From Neodiprion pinetum (taxonomy: Eukaryota > Arthropoda > Insecta > Hymenoptera > Diprionidae), in the NCBI RefSeq assembly GCF_021155775.2, contig NC_060235.2, positions 7,498,693 to 7,562,692 of the forward strand: a stretch of DNA of 64,000 nt, read 5' to 3'. The notes under the pieces were generated by a model. The model was not told the origin of the DNA. It did not search any database and saw nothing but the letters and a program-made list of their open reading frames with translations. The stretch's first letter is position 1, and the number at the start of each line of letters is the position of its first letter. The position numbers and the translations under genes were made by a program. This document shows positions 51,451 to 64,000 of the stretch, piece after piece.

Positions 51451-51460
51451 GCGCATGCGC
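51451..51460. promoter_or_regulatory. Second GCGCATGCGC palindrome upstream of Rassf
   Basis: This is the same palindrome as 150 bp upstream, 155 bp before the Rassf ATG and inside the GC-rich 51,410-51,510 interval. Paired NRF-1-type sites are typical of CpG-rich, TATA-less promoters. The transcription start probably lies between here and 51,614. Confidence 0.5.
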
Positions 51461-51614
51461 AAATGGGAGGACAACAGTGCAGTGACGTACCGCGTGTCAT
51501 TTCAGATGCAGGCTCGACTCTGGTCTGTACGTAATTTTGTAAACAAAATGCAGTAAAATATCAGTGGTATATCTTGATGAACAATTTTTACCGTTGTTAA
51601 CTGCGATTATCAAC

Positions 51615-54600
51615 ATGTGGAAGTGTCACAAATGTGGAAAACCTGTCTACTTCGGTAAATATACACATAAAAAATGCAAACGCGAATATTCACCAGTTTT
51701 TTTTATTTTTTTTTTTTATTTCTTACACTCTGTCACTTGAGTAGACAAACTCCAGAGTTTCGTTTCCTCACTCTTTCCACATCTATAAGTCATAGAGTAT
51801 GAAGAAAAGAAATATAACAAACCTGATTTCACACATTTTTCTGGTAGTTTGTAAATATTCTTCTGATGCACAGCAGGGTCTCATTTACAATTCAAGGTAG
51901 TAAGTGGCAGGTCATTGCACTTTGTTTTAGGTTATGTCTGTTCCATATAGTGGTGAGGATTGTTTTTTTCCTTAGTTTTTTCTTCTCTTTTCTTTTCATA
52001 TTGTATGATCTTCCAGCCGAGCGGAAACAATCTTTGGGTTACGACTGGCATCCAGAATGTTTACGGTGCGAAGAATGTGGCAAACGATTAAATCCTGGAC
52101 AGCATGCTGAGGTGACAATAAGTTTTTCATGCTGGAATATTTGCAGTTGAACAAAAAAATATCCTCATTACGTTCCCGTTCTTTCTGCATTTCAGCATAA
52201 AGGAGTTCCTTACTGTCATGTACCCTGTTACGGGGCTCTCTTTGGGCCCCAGTTATTCGGACACGGCACAAGAGTGGAATCTCATACAAGCTTTGGGAAG
52301 AAAGAATCTCGATCAACGTTGCCCAGGTAAAATATACTCTGTTAAGCGATTCTAGATTAGAGTCTCAAATTATAAAATTATTCCATTTTTATTTGAATAA
52401 AAAACTTTGTTGAGATAGAGTTAATTAAGAGCAGAAAGCTTTAGAATTCACGAAGAAACTCCAAGTGTTTTGAGATGAAAACTTTTTTCATGTGTTAAAA
52501 GGGAATTTGATATGAAACAAGTCAGCAAAGAACATAAGTGTATGATAAAAAATCTTCAGAATGACAGTATTAATCATTTTGAAGTTAGTAACATTATGGT
52601 AACAATTTGGCCTGCTTAGGAAAACCATTATTTCGCAAATTTTAAATTGTCTGTAATTCACTGTACTACTGAGCAAGATATGCTGGTGTTTTGAAAATTT
52701 AACTCCTTTAAAGTTATTGCAAAATTGCAAAACAGATCATTTTTTTTCTATGTTTTATTCCAATAATAACATTATTAATTTCAATTTCATTGATATTATG
52801 AGTTGTGTGTCTGCTCATGGAATATTTGGGTAAAACAATTGAAACAAAGTATTTAGATATTCGCAGATGTATAATTTGAGTAAACTTACCATTAATTCAC
52901 ACTGTGTGATTGACTCGAAGAATTTTTATCTTATGCCAATTGTATGATAAATTTCACATCATAGAATACGTTTTCCTCTAACGGCTTAACGCAAATTGTG
53001 AAAGATACAGTTTAGAAAAAACGAAAAAAAAATTCAGTCTGTGAATAAAAATAATTCTATAGTAGTATTCCTCTGAAAGCGACTAGAGATTATAAATGAT
53101 GTAGATTGTACTTGTTTCTTGAGAAATTAAAGTTTCATGGACTTTTTACTCATACCATTACTTGTCCTTTTTGTTTTGTAGATTGTCATGTGATAAGCTG
53201 AGTTCTGTATGTTTTTTTTTTCTGAATGTGGGAAACCGCAATCCACATTAATCAATAAATTGTATTATGATTTTTCCTTGTATCTAAATAGTTCATTTTC
53301 ACATTTAGGTCTCATTTAGAATCAAAGTTGAAGTTGTTCAATCAGTATTATGAGGGTAAAAGTGGTGGGATCAGAAGTCGTGAGGTTTGTGAAAATTCTT
53401 TGAATACACATTTTTTTTTTCCTACCTTCGTAAGTATGCCAAAACAGATGATTGATTCTTTTTCAACTCAGGTAAATGGCAGATTAATACTGGAAGGTGC
53501 ACTGAGAATTCATTGGGGAGTTCGAGGCGTTATCCACCTTAAAGAAGATGATGATCAGCGCACAGTTGTCACTGCAAGAAATCGAAATTCTTGTAGACAG
53601 AGTGTTTCAGAGGTCTGAAAAATGTATAAAAGTAATCCAGAATAACCAAAACTAAATCAAAAATTAACGTTTGAGTTCTTTTTCAGGATGGAGGAGATGA
53701 CGACCAAGTAGATGCCACGTCGAAGGATAGCTCCCCACCTGAGACTGAAACTGAAAGTGAACCAAACTCAGTTCCAGTATCTCCCGATCACCCGAAAAGT
53801 CTTACACTTCCGATGAAACTCGACGTCAAAAATATGGAGTGGGATGAACTAGATGAACTTCTTCAGGTATTAAATATCTCGTAATTATAAGCGTGAATTA
53901 GAGATAAATCTTGACCGTAAAAAGAATGCTTTTGACCCATGAAATGTATAATATACGTGATACAAAAATGTGTTTACCGACTAAACGCATGTACTCACTC
54001 GATTTTCAGGTGGAGAGGAAGGTAGAGGAGGGCAACAAGCTGTATCAAACTATGCCAGTTGGCTTGCCATCAATTAGCTCTCAGCCCGGTGCAGATTCGT
54101 CTGAGGTGAAAGTTCACTCTACCGTTGAAGGACATGTAGAAAATGTTGAATCGAGTAATCTGTCTCAACAAGCTGTGAAACATATCGTCGACAATGACAG
54201 CAGTATAACCAGCACACCAACGCATAGTATGGATAGTTCATCTAGTACAGACACGCCAAACTATCAAGGAACACCGAACAGAAATGGGACCCTTCGTCGT
54301 GTCGAGTACTTTGATAGTTTAGAGAAGAATATGGGTGCCAGTAACAGAACTTTGAGCAATGATGATAGCTGGATCGAAAAGGGTTTGAATCGTTCGATGT
54401 CCGGTCCTGATTGCTTGCAGAGACATCGCACGGACAGTGACACTGATTCAGTGAATTCTCTTCATTTTCGCGACGACGATAACATGACAATGTCGACCGA
54501 CAGTGGGTTGGAAGTGAGTATCTTTCAAAAGGCTTACTCCTACTTGCGAGCAATTTAATTGATAGGAATATAGATGGAGATAAGATACGATCGACCGGTC

Positions 54601-55416
54601 AACAGAGCCAATGAATTCTTGAGTATTTTTCAGCTGGACGGAGTTGTTTTGCGGCGTAAGCCGGGATCGACTGCCATAAGACGTCGACCAGGTGGAAGAC
54701 GTCAGTCACGTAGTCGGTTAAGGAGGCGATGTTCAATCAATGGTCACTTCTACAATCGAGAAACGAGTTTTTTTACGCCACCGCATGGATCACAAATGTC
54801 TGTTTGGGTGACAAGTCTGGTTAGCACTCAAGAGGTTATAAATTTGATGCTCGACAAGTACAAAGTGGACGCTAAACCGGGCAATTTTGCACTATTCGTC
54901 GTTCGTGACAACGGCGGTAAGGGATAAAAAATACCTGTTCACGAATTATTACACATTTGGCAAACCCATATCGTGAAATACAAAATTTCAGAACAGCGAA
55001 GATTGAGGGACGACGAATATCCGCTGGAAACGAGGGTGGTACTGGGACCCCATGAGACCGTTGCTCGGCTCTTTCTTGTCGATCGTTTCTCAACTCCGGA
55101 AATCAGTTCCGACGTCGCGCAGTTTTTGAATCTCTCCGCCGCTGAGTGTTCAGGCATTTTACAACGGTATCATTATGAAGAGGACCGCCAAATAGCTCTC
55201 CTGAAAGAAAAGTGAGCATATTTGCGTTGCCCCGAAAATCAAACTCTTTTCGTCTAATATTTAAATCAAGGATGAATACCGAGTACAATGTCGTTTTATT
55301 TTAAAATTAAGAAATCAGAAATAGTTCATATTGTTCACTTGCTTATCTTTTTCAGATACAAAGAAATGAGACGGAGAATAATGCAACGAATGGACGAGCT
55401 AAAAGTTCGACTGTAA
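51615..55416 (+). CDS. Rassf: Rassf-family protein (LIM + RA + SARAH), 10 exons, 576 aa
   Basis: Exons: 51615-51654, 52017-52111, 52196-52326, 53309-53384, 53472-53612, 53687-53866, 54010-54513, 54634-54916, 54992-55211, 55356-55416. All introns are GT-AG, all joins keep frame, and the sum is 1731 nt. Residues 4-56 form one LIM domain (C4, C7, H25, C28, C31, C34, C52, C56) followed by YGALFGPQLFGHG, the CRIP-type LIM signature. Residues ~160-435 are Ser/Thr- and acid-rich with an Arg-rich patch and look disordered. Residues ~436-525 form a Ras-association domain (SVWVTSL, VINLMLDKYKV, FALFVVRDNGEQRRL, RLFLVDR). Residues ~526-576 are the SARAH helix, ending IMQRMDELKVRL. By family knowledge, fly Rassf uses SARAH to bind the Hippo kinase and antagonise it, and binds Ras-type GTPases through RA. 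The start is the only ATG before CHKC and gives the usual LIM N-terminus. Exon 1 adds only 13 residues, so further 5' exons or isoforms are possible. Confidence 0.93.
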
Positions 55417-57230
55417 TGGGATCTGAAACATGATAAGTATTGTAATGATCAAATAACTCAATTGAAGAGAAATTTATATAAATAGTTTGCAGGTTTTTTA
55501 ATTTCATCAAGGATTATACCTTGGGCATAAGCCATGTTGGTTACCTTGTGCTCATGTTTCGACAATTATTCAATCTTTTTAATACATACCCACTAATATT
55601 ATTATTAATATTATTGTTACTATTGCCAGTTTCGTCGACTTGTAAATTTCGAAAACGTTCCATGCAATTGGATACTTTATATATCTAAACTATTGAACAG
55701 TATTTAGTTCATAGATAATATTGTCTGTTTTAATTTTTTACTCGTATTCTCTATTTGTCCGTTATATGAGATTTGCATCACTATATATCAGTGAACCGAT
55801 CAATAGCTGATACACTTTACGCTTCCGCTGTTAGGTTGGTGCGTAGATTTTTAAACTAATTTTAATGGATTTTCTCAATTCCACCCCTGTAGCGGACTTC
55901 TTTAATAATAATTTTTGTTTATTTGATTTTTTACACGCTACTCATGAAAATGATCGTAGAAAATCAATTGAACATTAGGTAGCTCTATTGAATTAAGAAT
56001 ATGTATATTAAGATAAGAAAATGACAAAAAAAAAAAAAACGAAACAAAAAATGACAGCTGTTATATGAAGTTGCCAAGAGCCGAATGTCGTATTTAATTT
56101 TCATTTTAAGATTCGAACAATTCCTGTTAAAATTTGATAACAGTCTTTTAAGGCGCAGACAATTACTCTAAATTTTATATACAGAGTTTGTTTATATGCA
56201 TGTGGGAAAACATTTACAAAATTCTAGAGAATTCCTTATCTAACCGAATCTTAATAATTTGAATTGGAACCTGATGCGTTTGTTCTAAATTAGCTGTGAT
56301 CGATTGTGGATAATTATACTTACATTATTCGAAACCCTGTAGACTGTACGTAATCTCAATTATATGAACATTCTGGACATGGTGTGAATGAATGCCTTTC
56401 GTCATTTGGTGCTTTTCCTGCCTACATTCTTCGGCTTGCAACCGAGAAATGGTTGAAATTAAACCGTTATTAAGACTTTCTTGCAAATACAGTCTATGAG
56501 TTGCCTGACGATTGTTTGACTACAGTCTTAAATCTTGTGCAACGAGACATATTACTCGCGAAGCTGCTTGCTTAAAAACTTTGCTAGAAGACATTCTGAT
56601 TGCTCGTTATCTATAAATCTTGTAGCATGTAGCGATGACTCATTGTGGCATTTCAAAATGTTGCGACAATGCAGTTTCTTCCCTAGATATTCGTTTTATG
56701 TCCTCACGATATGCAGACGTATATTTTGAGCAAAAATTGCGAGAATTTACACAACATATAGTTATACGTATGATACCTAATTTTTATAAGAATTTTTCTG
56801 TATAGACCAACTTCTTCTGAAATTTTCTCAAATTGTGATCTAGAGTATGGGTGTGCGTGCATTTGATTGTGATTGTGATTGTGTAGCTTTGATTTAAATT
56901 TGAGTAAAAATATTTCCTTGATCTAACTAGCCCAATTTTGTACAATGATATCTATACCAATTCTTTCCTCCTAATTTTCGGCTAACATTAATTATTGGCA
57001 AGTAGTATTAAATTTCTTTACATTTCATGACAAAATAGTTAAATAGTGTATATTTAACACGGTACCATGACTTTCTTTTAACGAATTACGTTTCAGTACT
57101 ATATATAGATAAACGTAATTGGCATTAATAAAAATATCAATAAATTGTAATATAATTATATCACGGACAATATTGTACGTCTATATAAGTTGAAAAGAAG
57201 TGTAATAAAGTAATGCATTTGCCACTCATC
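55417..57230 (+). other. Probable 3'UTR of Rassf
   Basis: This AT-rich stretch downstream of the Rassf stop has no plausible gene. An AATAAA lies at 57204-57209, with other AATAAA-like hexamers nearby, so the end point is a guess. A 64-codon plus-strand frame at 56535-56729 has no recognisable content. Confidence 0.4.
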
Positions 57231-60200
57231 TATGACGTTTCAATGTGAGACCCAACATTTTTTCAGTTGTTTTTCAACAATCACATTATCGCAACGGTCG
57301 CTATACAGTAGAAGAAAAAATCGACGATCTCCTGAACCGGTTTCACATTTTCGTACTACGGCATAGTTTTAAACGATAACGTAAGGATGCTCAAATACCT
57401 TTGAATATCTGCAGTCAATACTGTGCCCAGACCGATGGTTTCTTCAGTATTGTGCAAGCCGCCAGCAGTCCATTTTGTTGCACAAATTTACTACACAAAA
57501 AGCGAATTTTATCCTTTAAAAATGTACAGTTCGGGTTGAGAGTAATTAGGACGATACGAGAACTTGCGTAGTTGGACAGAATGTATTTATTTATTTATTT
57601 ATTTATGTATTTATTCATTTATCGTAGGAGATGAGTAGGTAGAGTAAAAGTAGATCAATGCAATGTTATGAGTGAGATAGTAATCACCATATACAATCAG
57701 TTGCTAGGAACGAATATACCCACAACACCAAGGAGCAAACTGCGTTTGCTCGCAAACACGACACTGACTCACATGTTTAAAACGTTACGAGATGATAATA
57801 GTAAACAATCAATTATCCTTAGATATTACTTAATACGTGGTTTATGCTTAGGTATCCGCAGACTTCATTGTATACTCGAACCATTACATTATTATAGTAT
57901 TACACGTGTAGTATAAATCTCACGAAAATTCCCTCCTCAGCCTTGCACGGTACATAGAACGCAGTCTAAACTCTTATCACATCACAGTCCTGCACTATAA
58001 TTTAACGTGCAATATACGCTTCAACTACCAAGGCAGTTATTTCAATGCTGTATAATCTGCATTACTAGACGAATAAATTTACATACGATATATAGATGTA
58101 AGAGATAATAACGACACACTTAGTAATTATAATGTATATATATATGTATATATATGTGTGTGTGTGTGTGCGTGCGCGTACGATCACGATTCGATTTACT
58201 ATCAAAAATTGTATCGGCTACTTATCGATTGAATTAAATGAAAATGATATTACAATTTATACTATCGATTAAAGCGTCGCGGCGTTCGTTTGTCGGGTTT
58301 TTTTTTTCTTTTTCTTTTTTTTTTTTTTTTACCTTTTAAATATCTTTTTAAAACGTGTAGAAAAATAGTTTATTATCAAAATTAAACATACGGTATATGA
58401 TGTATAATATTATTGTATAATTATAATTGAACTTCAATTCAAAATTAAGAAATTAGCCTTGATTTTTTTTTTTTTTTTTGCTGTTATTTCGCTTCTTCGT
58501 TTTTCTTGATTTTATTCTGTTTCTTTTTATTTTTTTTTTTTTATACTCTTTAGTTTGTGTAAATTTATCACCAATCGGAGATTAATCATAATTGTATCGT
58601 AACAATACCTTTGAGCGTGAGAGAGGAATATTCATGTTATAAGACGTTGCGTTTGGTGAAGCGAAAAAAACTAAAAAAACTAAAAAAAAAAAAAAAAATC
58701 AAAAAGAAAAACAATATAATACTCGCTCTTACGTAATTCATAATACAACAAATACACAATCAGATTTCACTAATATATTGACGTTGAATAACTGTATAAC
58801 TATAACAACAATTGAGGAAATCTCAAATACAGCATTGAATATGTGTACCGTGACAGCATCGCGATGATCGCATGCATTTCCTTGTGCGATACATGCCTTT
58901 ACATACACGGGTACAATCAATTTTCACGGGGGTAACATATCGTATTTCTAATATACAGTGTTACATTTAACGAGTTTACAGAAAAATCACACGCCTTTTA
59001 TACGCCTATAAATAACCATATACATAATTGTACACACCATATAATATGTAGGGTGAATTTTGGGCAAGAGATCTTGCCTGCGGTTATCAAATCAACATCT
59101 CAATTGTTTTTAATCGGTAATCACTATCGGAAGTTATGTTAATTCGCTGAAGATATTTTTACGCTCTATGAATTTTATAACACAATGCAAGCCAAGGCAA
59201 TAGAAATATTTGCCGAGTTTCGTCTGTACGAGCATAAAAATTTTGAAAACAAAAATCGTAAGTAATGTCGTTTAAAACCAATAATTACGGCTCCAGACGT
59301 TTCGGTTTCTTTCGTCTTATTCAAATTGATGCAACCCACGATACCAACGATTAGACGATCGTAAAAGTCTTTTACCTTCGTTTCGTTGAATCATCTTTCC
59401 CAATTAGTCTTCAATTTCCTTCTACAATTTCTATTAACACGCTGCGAATCCAGCTATCACAATAAGCCGAGTTATTAACTGCAGCCTCTGCCTACAATGC
59501 AAATTCTTCGGCACATCGCTCGTATAATTTAATATAACAAAGTTGTAAGTATGCATCCTCGCCTGTATCACATTATGCCTAATATAATGAAAAATACACA
59601 ATTATAAAGAATTCGTCGGTGACGTAATTTTCGTTATTTCTTTTCGAAAATCCATCGTATCAAAGGAAAATCCACAAATTATTCCATGGAGGATGATAAT
59701 GATAATCAACGTTAATTTCACACATTGTGTGGAAAAATAATCGAAACTCACTGTTTCAATCCGTGGGGGTATTATTGAGTTAATCGTTGTGCCGTATTAT
59801 CCAAGTATATTATAAATATCGTTATTTATATATACGACTATTTATGGCTCAATGCACAATATTTTAATGCAGCGACGATAATTTGGTAATTTGAGTTATA
59901 ACAAGATCGTTTATTAACTGTCCAATTTGAATTATACCGCACGTCAGTGCCAATGACCAACTGCTTAAGATACGTACCATCCATACATGTATGTCTATGT
60001 ACATTCATAATATAGATTGTAGATGTTCGTTCGATTTATACTGTATGTATGTACGTAATACTCGAATTACCAATAATCTCATGTATACAACACTGAATAG
60101 CAGCAACTAAATAGCATTGTTCGTTTTAAAATTCGATGTGTGTTTGTTATCAACAATTAACAATTAAATTTGAATTAGAAAAATAACATATTATTATATA

Positions 60201-61133
60201 TATATATATTTATCGTAGACAACAATCGGTTATGTATAATTGTATATTATTGTAAGTAATGTATAATGTATATGACTTACTGGTGCGATAATTCGTTTAA
60301 TATTATATCATATTTACTCTCGTTAAGATTGGATTTTTTTTTTTTTTTTAATTTTTATTTTTATTTTTTATTTTTCGTTTTTTCAATTCTTTTTCATTTT
60401 TGATAGCGCTAATTACAGATTAACGTATTGCGGTAAAATGCTGCGTTGAAACATACCGTTTGAAACAAATTGTAGGCGCAATCTTTTTTAAACAAGCTCG
60501 AATAATTCTTCATTAAATCATCGTTTCCATGTTTTTGTGGTAAATGTGCTTTTTTTTTTTTTTTCACCTTTCAAATTCTTTAATAGCACGTATCTATCTA
60601 GATCTTTTCCGCAATCTTTCCTCTGAAAGCGATGCTGAATTTTTCACACTTCTCTGTGTAATTTTTGGGTATTTTTTATTTATTTATTTATTTATTTATT
60701 TTTTTTCTCGTTTTGTATTTCTGCGCTCACTTTGATAGATTTTGAATCGTACGCGACTCAAGCATCGCGGATTGTAATATCAAAGGTACAGAAACGGATT
60801 CGGTGTGATAATATTGCGTGATTGTTACATTGCATGGAAATAAATCATTCATTTTACGCAGCATCTTACCGCACAGAGTAACTTGGAGCAATAGTTGAGT
60901 GTATGTACTATTTAATGTACGGATTCGTGTGTCGGTATGTATATAATATTGTGGACAGATCTGAGATAGCATTGTTGTTCAATTTCAATTAGGTGAAATT
61001 ATTCCCCTCACCGCGTTACAGTTAATTAATTAACAGCTAACATGTATAATCTATTGCAAAATCTATAACGTCTAAGGTTGCACAATAGACATTGATAATA
61101 ATATAATATAATGTTATATAATATAATATAATT

Positions 61134-61172
<39 letters not shown>

Positions 61173-61430
61173 GTATATAATAATATTCATGTTACAGTTA
61201 CATTGCTCATTGTCAATTATTCAATTATCACATTTAGTACACGTTGAAAAATATTTCTAACATCCATATTCAGATATATGTATACATAATATAATATATA
61301 TAATGTAAATAAATTTATATACATGTACGATGAGTAGTTTAATAATATTGTATTACGACGTAATGTCATTTGCTTTATACTCGTATTACTTATATGTGAT
61401 TCGATTATACATGTATACAAACATATACGC
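57231..61430. other. Very AT-rich DNA, no gene recognised
   Basis: Long A/T homopolymers and simple repeats, including TTTA runs at 57,583-57,605 and 60,675-60,705, GT near 58,155-58,170 and TA near 61,135-61,172. Open frames are 60-82 codons and unconvincing. It could be intergenic or a long UTR of a neighbour outside the window. Confidence 0.5.
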
Positions 61431-62399
61431 TAGACTGGTTAAAAACAAAACGGCTGTTTTTTCAATGTTACATGTTCAACAGTTGCAGGAAGAGGAAATA
61501 AGACGCTTGTTATAATTTATGCTCTTAATATTAATATTTAGTGTTTCCTGATTAGATAGTGATTTTCCATTTTCCATTCGATTAACGTGACAAAATAATT
61601 TTAGTTATTCATGAATTTTGTCGCCGAGTAACGAGACAACGTACGTAAATATGCGATATAGATTTTTGCAGGGAATTTAATGCTTCACAAAAAAGTTCTC
61701 TTACAATTTTTTGATAACTAAAGTCTTTGAAAAGTTATTCAAGGATAAAGTTGAAATCGTATGAAAATTCAATGTTTTCGCGATTAACAGCGAAAATACC
61801 AAAGTTGTCACAAAATATTGTGAGTTTCTTTTTTGTGAAGCATTCCAACCGCTACAAAATTATGTCATTCAATTAATTTTCAGTTTGAGCGAATTTATTT
61901 TTTGCTAAAAAAAAGGTACATTTAAAATGAAATTAATTGTCACGTTCGTAATGTCAATAATTAGCAAAAATACTCGGAGTGCCAAAAATTATTAATACAT
62001 TTTCTTTCACCATATCGATTAGTTTAAATATATATATTCGCTGTTGATCTCTTTTCACGCGATTTCAACTTGAATCCTGAATAACAGTTTGAAACAGTTT
62101 AGTTGTCAAAAAATTATAAGAGACTTTTTTTTTTTAGAACATTAAATTCCCCGCAAAAATGAGTATCGGACGTTTATGTACATTGCCTCGTTACTGAGCT
62201 AAAAAATTCAAAAATAACTAGAATTATTTTCCCATCTTAATTGAATGGAAATTGGAAAATTGCGTTCGTGGAACCATTAAATATTAATATTAAGAGCATA
62301 AATTACAACAAGCGTCTTATTTGCTATTCCTAAAACTATTGAACATGTGAAATTAAAAAGAAAAAAAAAAAATCACCTTCGATTTTTTCAACCAGTCTA
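61431..62399. mobile_element. 969-bp imperfect palindrome / long-TIR element
   Basis: It starts TAGACTGGTTAAAAA and ends TTTTTCAACCAGTCTA. Arms of ~350 bp are recognisably reverse-complementary, for example AATAAGACGCTTGTTATAAT with ACAACAAGCGTCTTATT, and TTTTTTGATAACTAAA with TTTAGTTGTCAAAAAA. A TA at each edge may be the target duplication. There is no coding capacity. It looks like an old foldback or non-autonomous DNA transposon. Confidence 0.8.
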
Positions 62400-63414
62400 A
62401 TTATACACACATATATATATATATATATTTCTCGACTTATTCGTTGACGCGTGTTTTCATACATGTGTATAATTTATACAATGTGTGGGTATAATCATAT
62501 GATGGTAATATTGTTAAAAATAAACATGGTTATAATCACAATTAGTAGTAAACAATGATAGTACAGCCACAGAGATTTTTGTCGACAGAGTGATTGCAGT
62601 ATTCATCGTTAACGTATATATATATATACCTAACAATCTGACGAGTCGTTGTATGTGTTTGTTTACATTATGTATATATTACATAAAATTAAAAGTTTCA
62701 CGGTAACAATATTTGGCGTTGTTTCTATGCAGTGGGTAAATATCACCACATCGATATAAATATAAATTTTTCCCGCAAGGAACTATATATTGTATATATA
62801 TGTATAATATATGTATTACATGCGTCTATTATACCGTATTATTACCAACTGCAAACTGCACGTGATCAGGTACGAAAAGTCTGCACGTTTTACTTTTTCT
62901 CTCTTTTTCTTTTTTTTTCTTCTTCTTTTACCTAGTCTTCTTTCATTAAATTAAATCACTTTCGCGCATTGTTATATTCGGTATATAAACACAGGTTTAA
63001 GATGTGCTTTCACTATATTTATACGCAGTTATATTTATACTTTACATAATAGTTGAATATATATGCATATGTAATTATGTATACATATAATATATCGTTT
63101 TCCTGCAATCACACTGTTTTGATCTACGTACGTAATATCGATAGATCGATCATGACGAATCGGTTGTAATAATAATTGTAATAATAAATTATTATTATTA
63201 TTATTATTATTCACAGATAGGTAAAGTTTAGTTATTAAATCTGTATATGTATATATATATATGTATAGTGTAATATATATTCTTGTTACGTATTAAATCC
63301 TACATAATGTATAACAATTGAATAGACACCGAAGAAGACATCGAGACGAAATCGAGATTAGAGAAAAGGGGGAGAAATTCCATCGATCTAGTAAGAATAA
63401 TGTATACTACATGG

Positions 63415-63445
<31 letters not shown>

Positions 63446-64000
63446 ATACGTATATACCTGTTGTTCGTATAGACTATTACACAATAAACGTTACAATTAT
63501 ATGTAAAACATATAGTTTACCTGCGGTCTACCTATGCAATAATCAAGCTACATATATTAGGGGTTTTTCAGGTTGAGAATAATTTTTACAAGGCTCGCTA
63601 CCTTCCAAACACGTTGTCTCTAATATTTCGTTAGCTACAATTACATAGCAGTAGTGGTAGTAGTAGTATTATTAATAATAATAATAATAATAATGTTTCT
63701 ACCCTACGTATTACGTACCTTAAAATTAACAACGTTCCGCACGGACGGACCGACGGATATCCGAGGATTGAGCAAACAGCTACGTAACGTATTTATTGCA
63801 TGAAACGCGTAAACGGCCCTATCATCTACTCTATTAACGTATTACATATATATATATATATATCCACAAATACGTCTTCGATATACAAACGTTATTGTGG
63901 TATTTTGCCGGGGACGGACGTTGCTTTAGGCTGCAACGTGCACAGCGAGCTTGTCTTTCGATATTCTTTTACTACTGCGGCAGTAGGATGTTGTTATTTT
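62400..64000. other. AT-rich DNA with microsatellites, no gene recognised
   Basis: TA, TATG and AAT/ATT repeats (63,186-63,210; 63,419-63,430; 63,673-63,693; 63,847-63,862). GC content rises after 63,730, possibly approaching another gene. Confidence 0.5.

Overview
The window looks like insect nuclear DNA. Genes are split by short GT-AG introns, the intergenic DNA is AT-rich, and there are many miniature inverted-repeat elements and satellites. A sawfly or wasp is my guess from texture only; nothing here proves the order. I can build three protein-coding genes. All other open frames appear to be chance or repeat-derived.

Layout. 1-22 kb: no gene recognised. It holds at least four copies of a ~430-bp terminal-inverted-repeat element (CACTGAG family), two other foldback elements and a GCGCATGCGC inverted pair. 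22.65-25.5 kb: a minus-strand gene in four exons encoding a ~706-aa protein with a proline/cysteine-rich C-terminal 397 residues. 25.8-28.96 kb: a second minus-strand gene in four phase-0 exons encoding a ~558-aa basic protein with a mitochondrial-presequence-like N-terminus; an X-box-like site lies ~90 bp upstream. I recognise neither protein. 29.7-30.0 kb: a 310-bp MITE with a clear 6-bp target duplication.

33.3-37.5 kb: a 335-bp tandem satellite of about twelve units, with one inverted unit at the left edge. 37.5-50.5 kb: a mosaic of G/A-rich microsatellites, a 60-bp minisatellite, a 164-bp AT-rich tandem repeat and mixed units. Most of this (40,632-49,456) forms an almost perfect ~8.8-kb palindrome centred on a polypurine/polypyrimidine tract near 45.37 kb. 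The arms differ in length by ~655 bp, which is four 164-bp units. This is either a recent inverted duplication or an assembly/read fold-back.

51.6-55.4 kb: a well-supported ten-exon plus-strand gene for a Rassf protein (CRIP-type LIM, RA and SARAH domains, 576 aa), a Ras-association scaffold of the Hippo pathway. Two GCGCATGCGC sites lie just upstream. 55.4-64 kb: a probable 3'UTR followed by very AT-rich DNA without genes, containing a 969-bp imperfect palindrome (61,431-62,399).

The two minus-strand genes sit head to tail ~320 bp apart and may share expression context. Nothing in the sequence links them functionally to Rassf.
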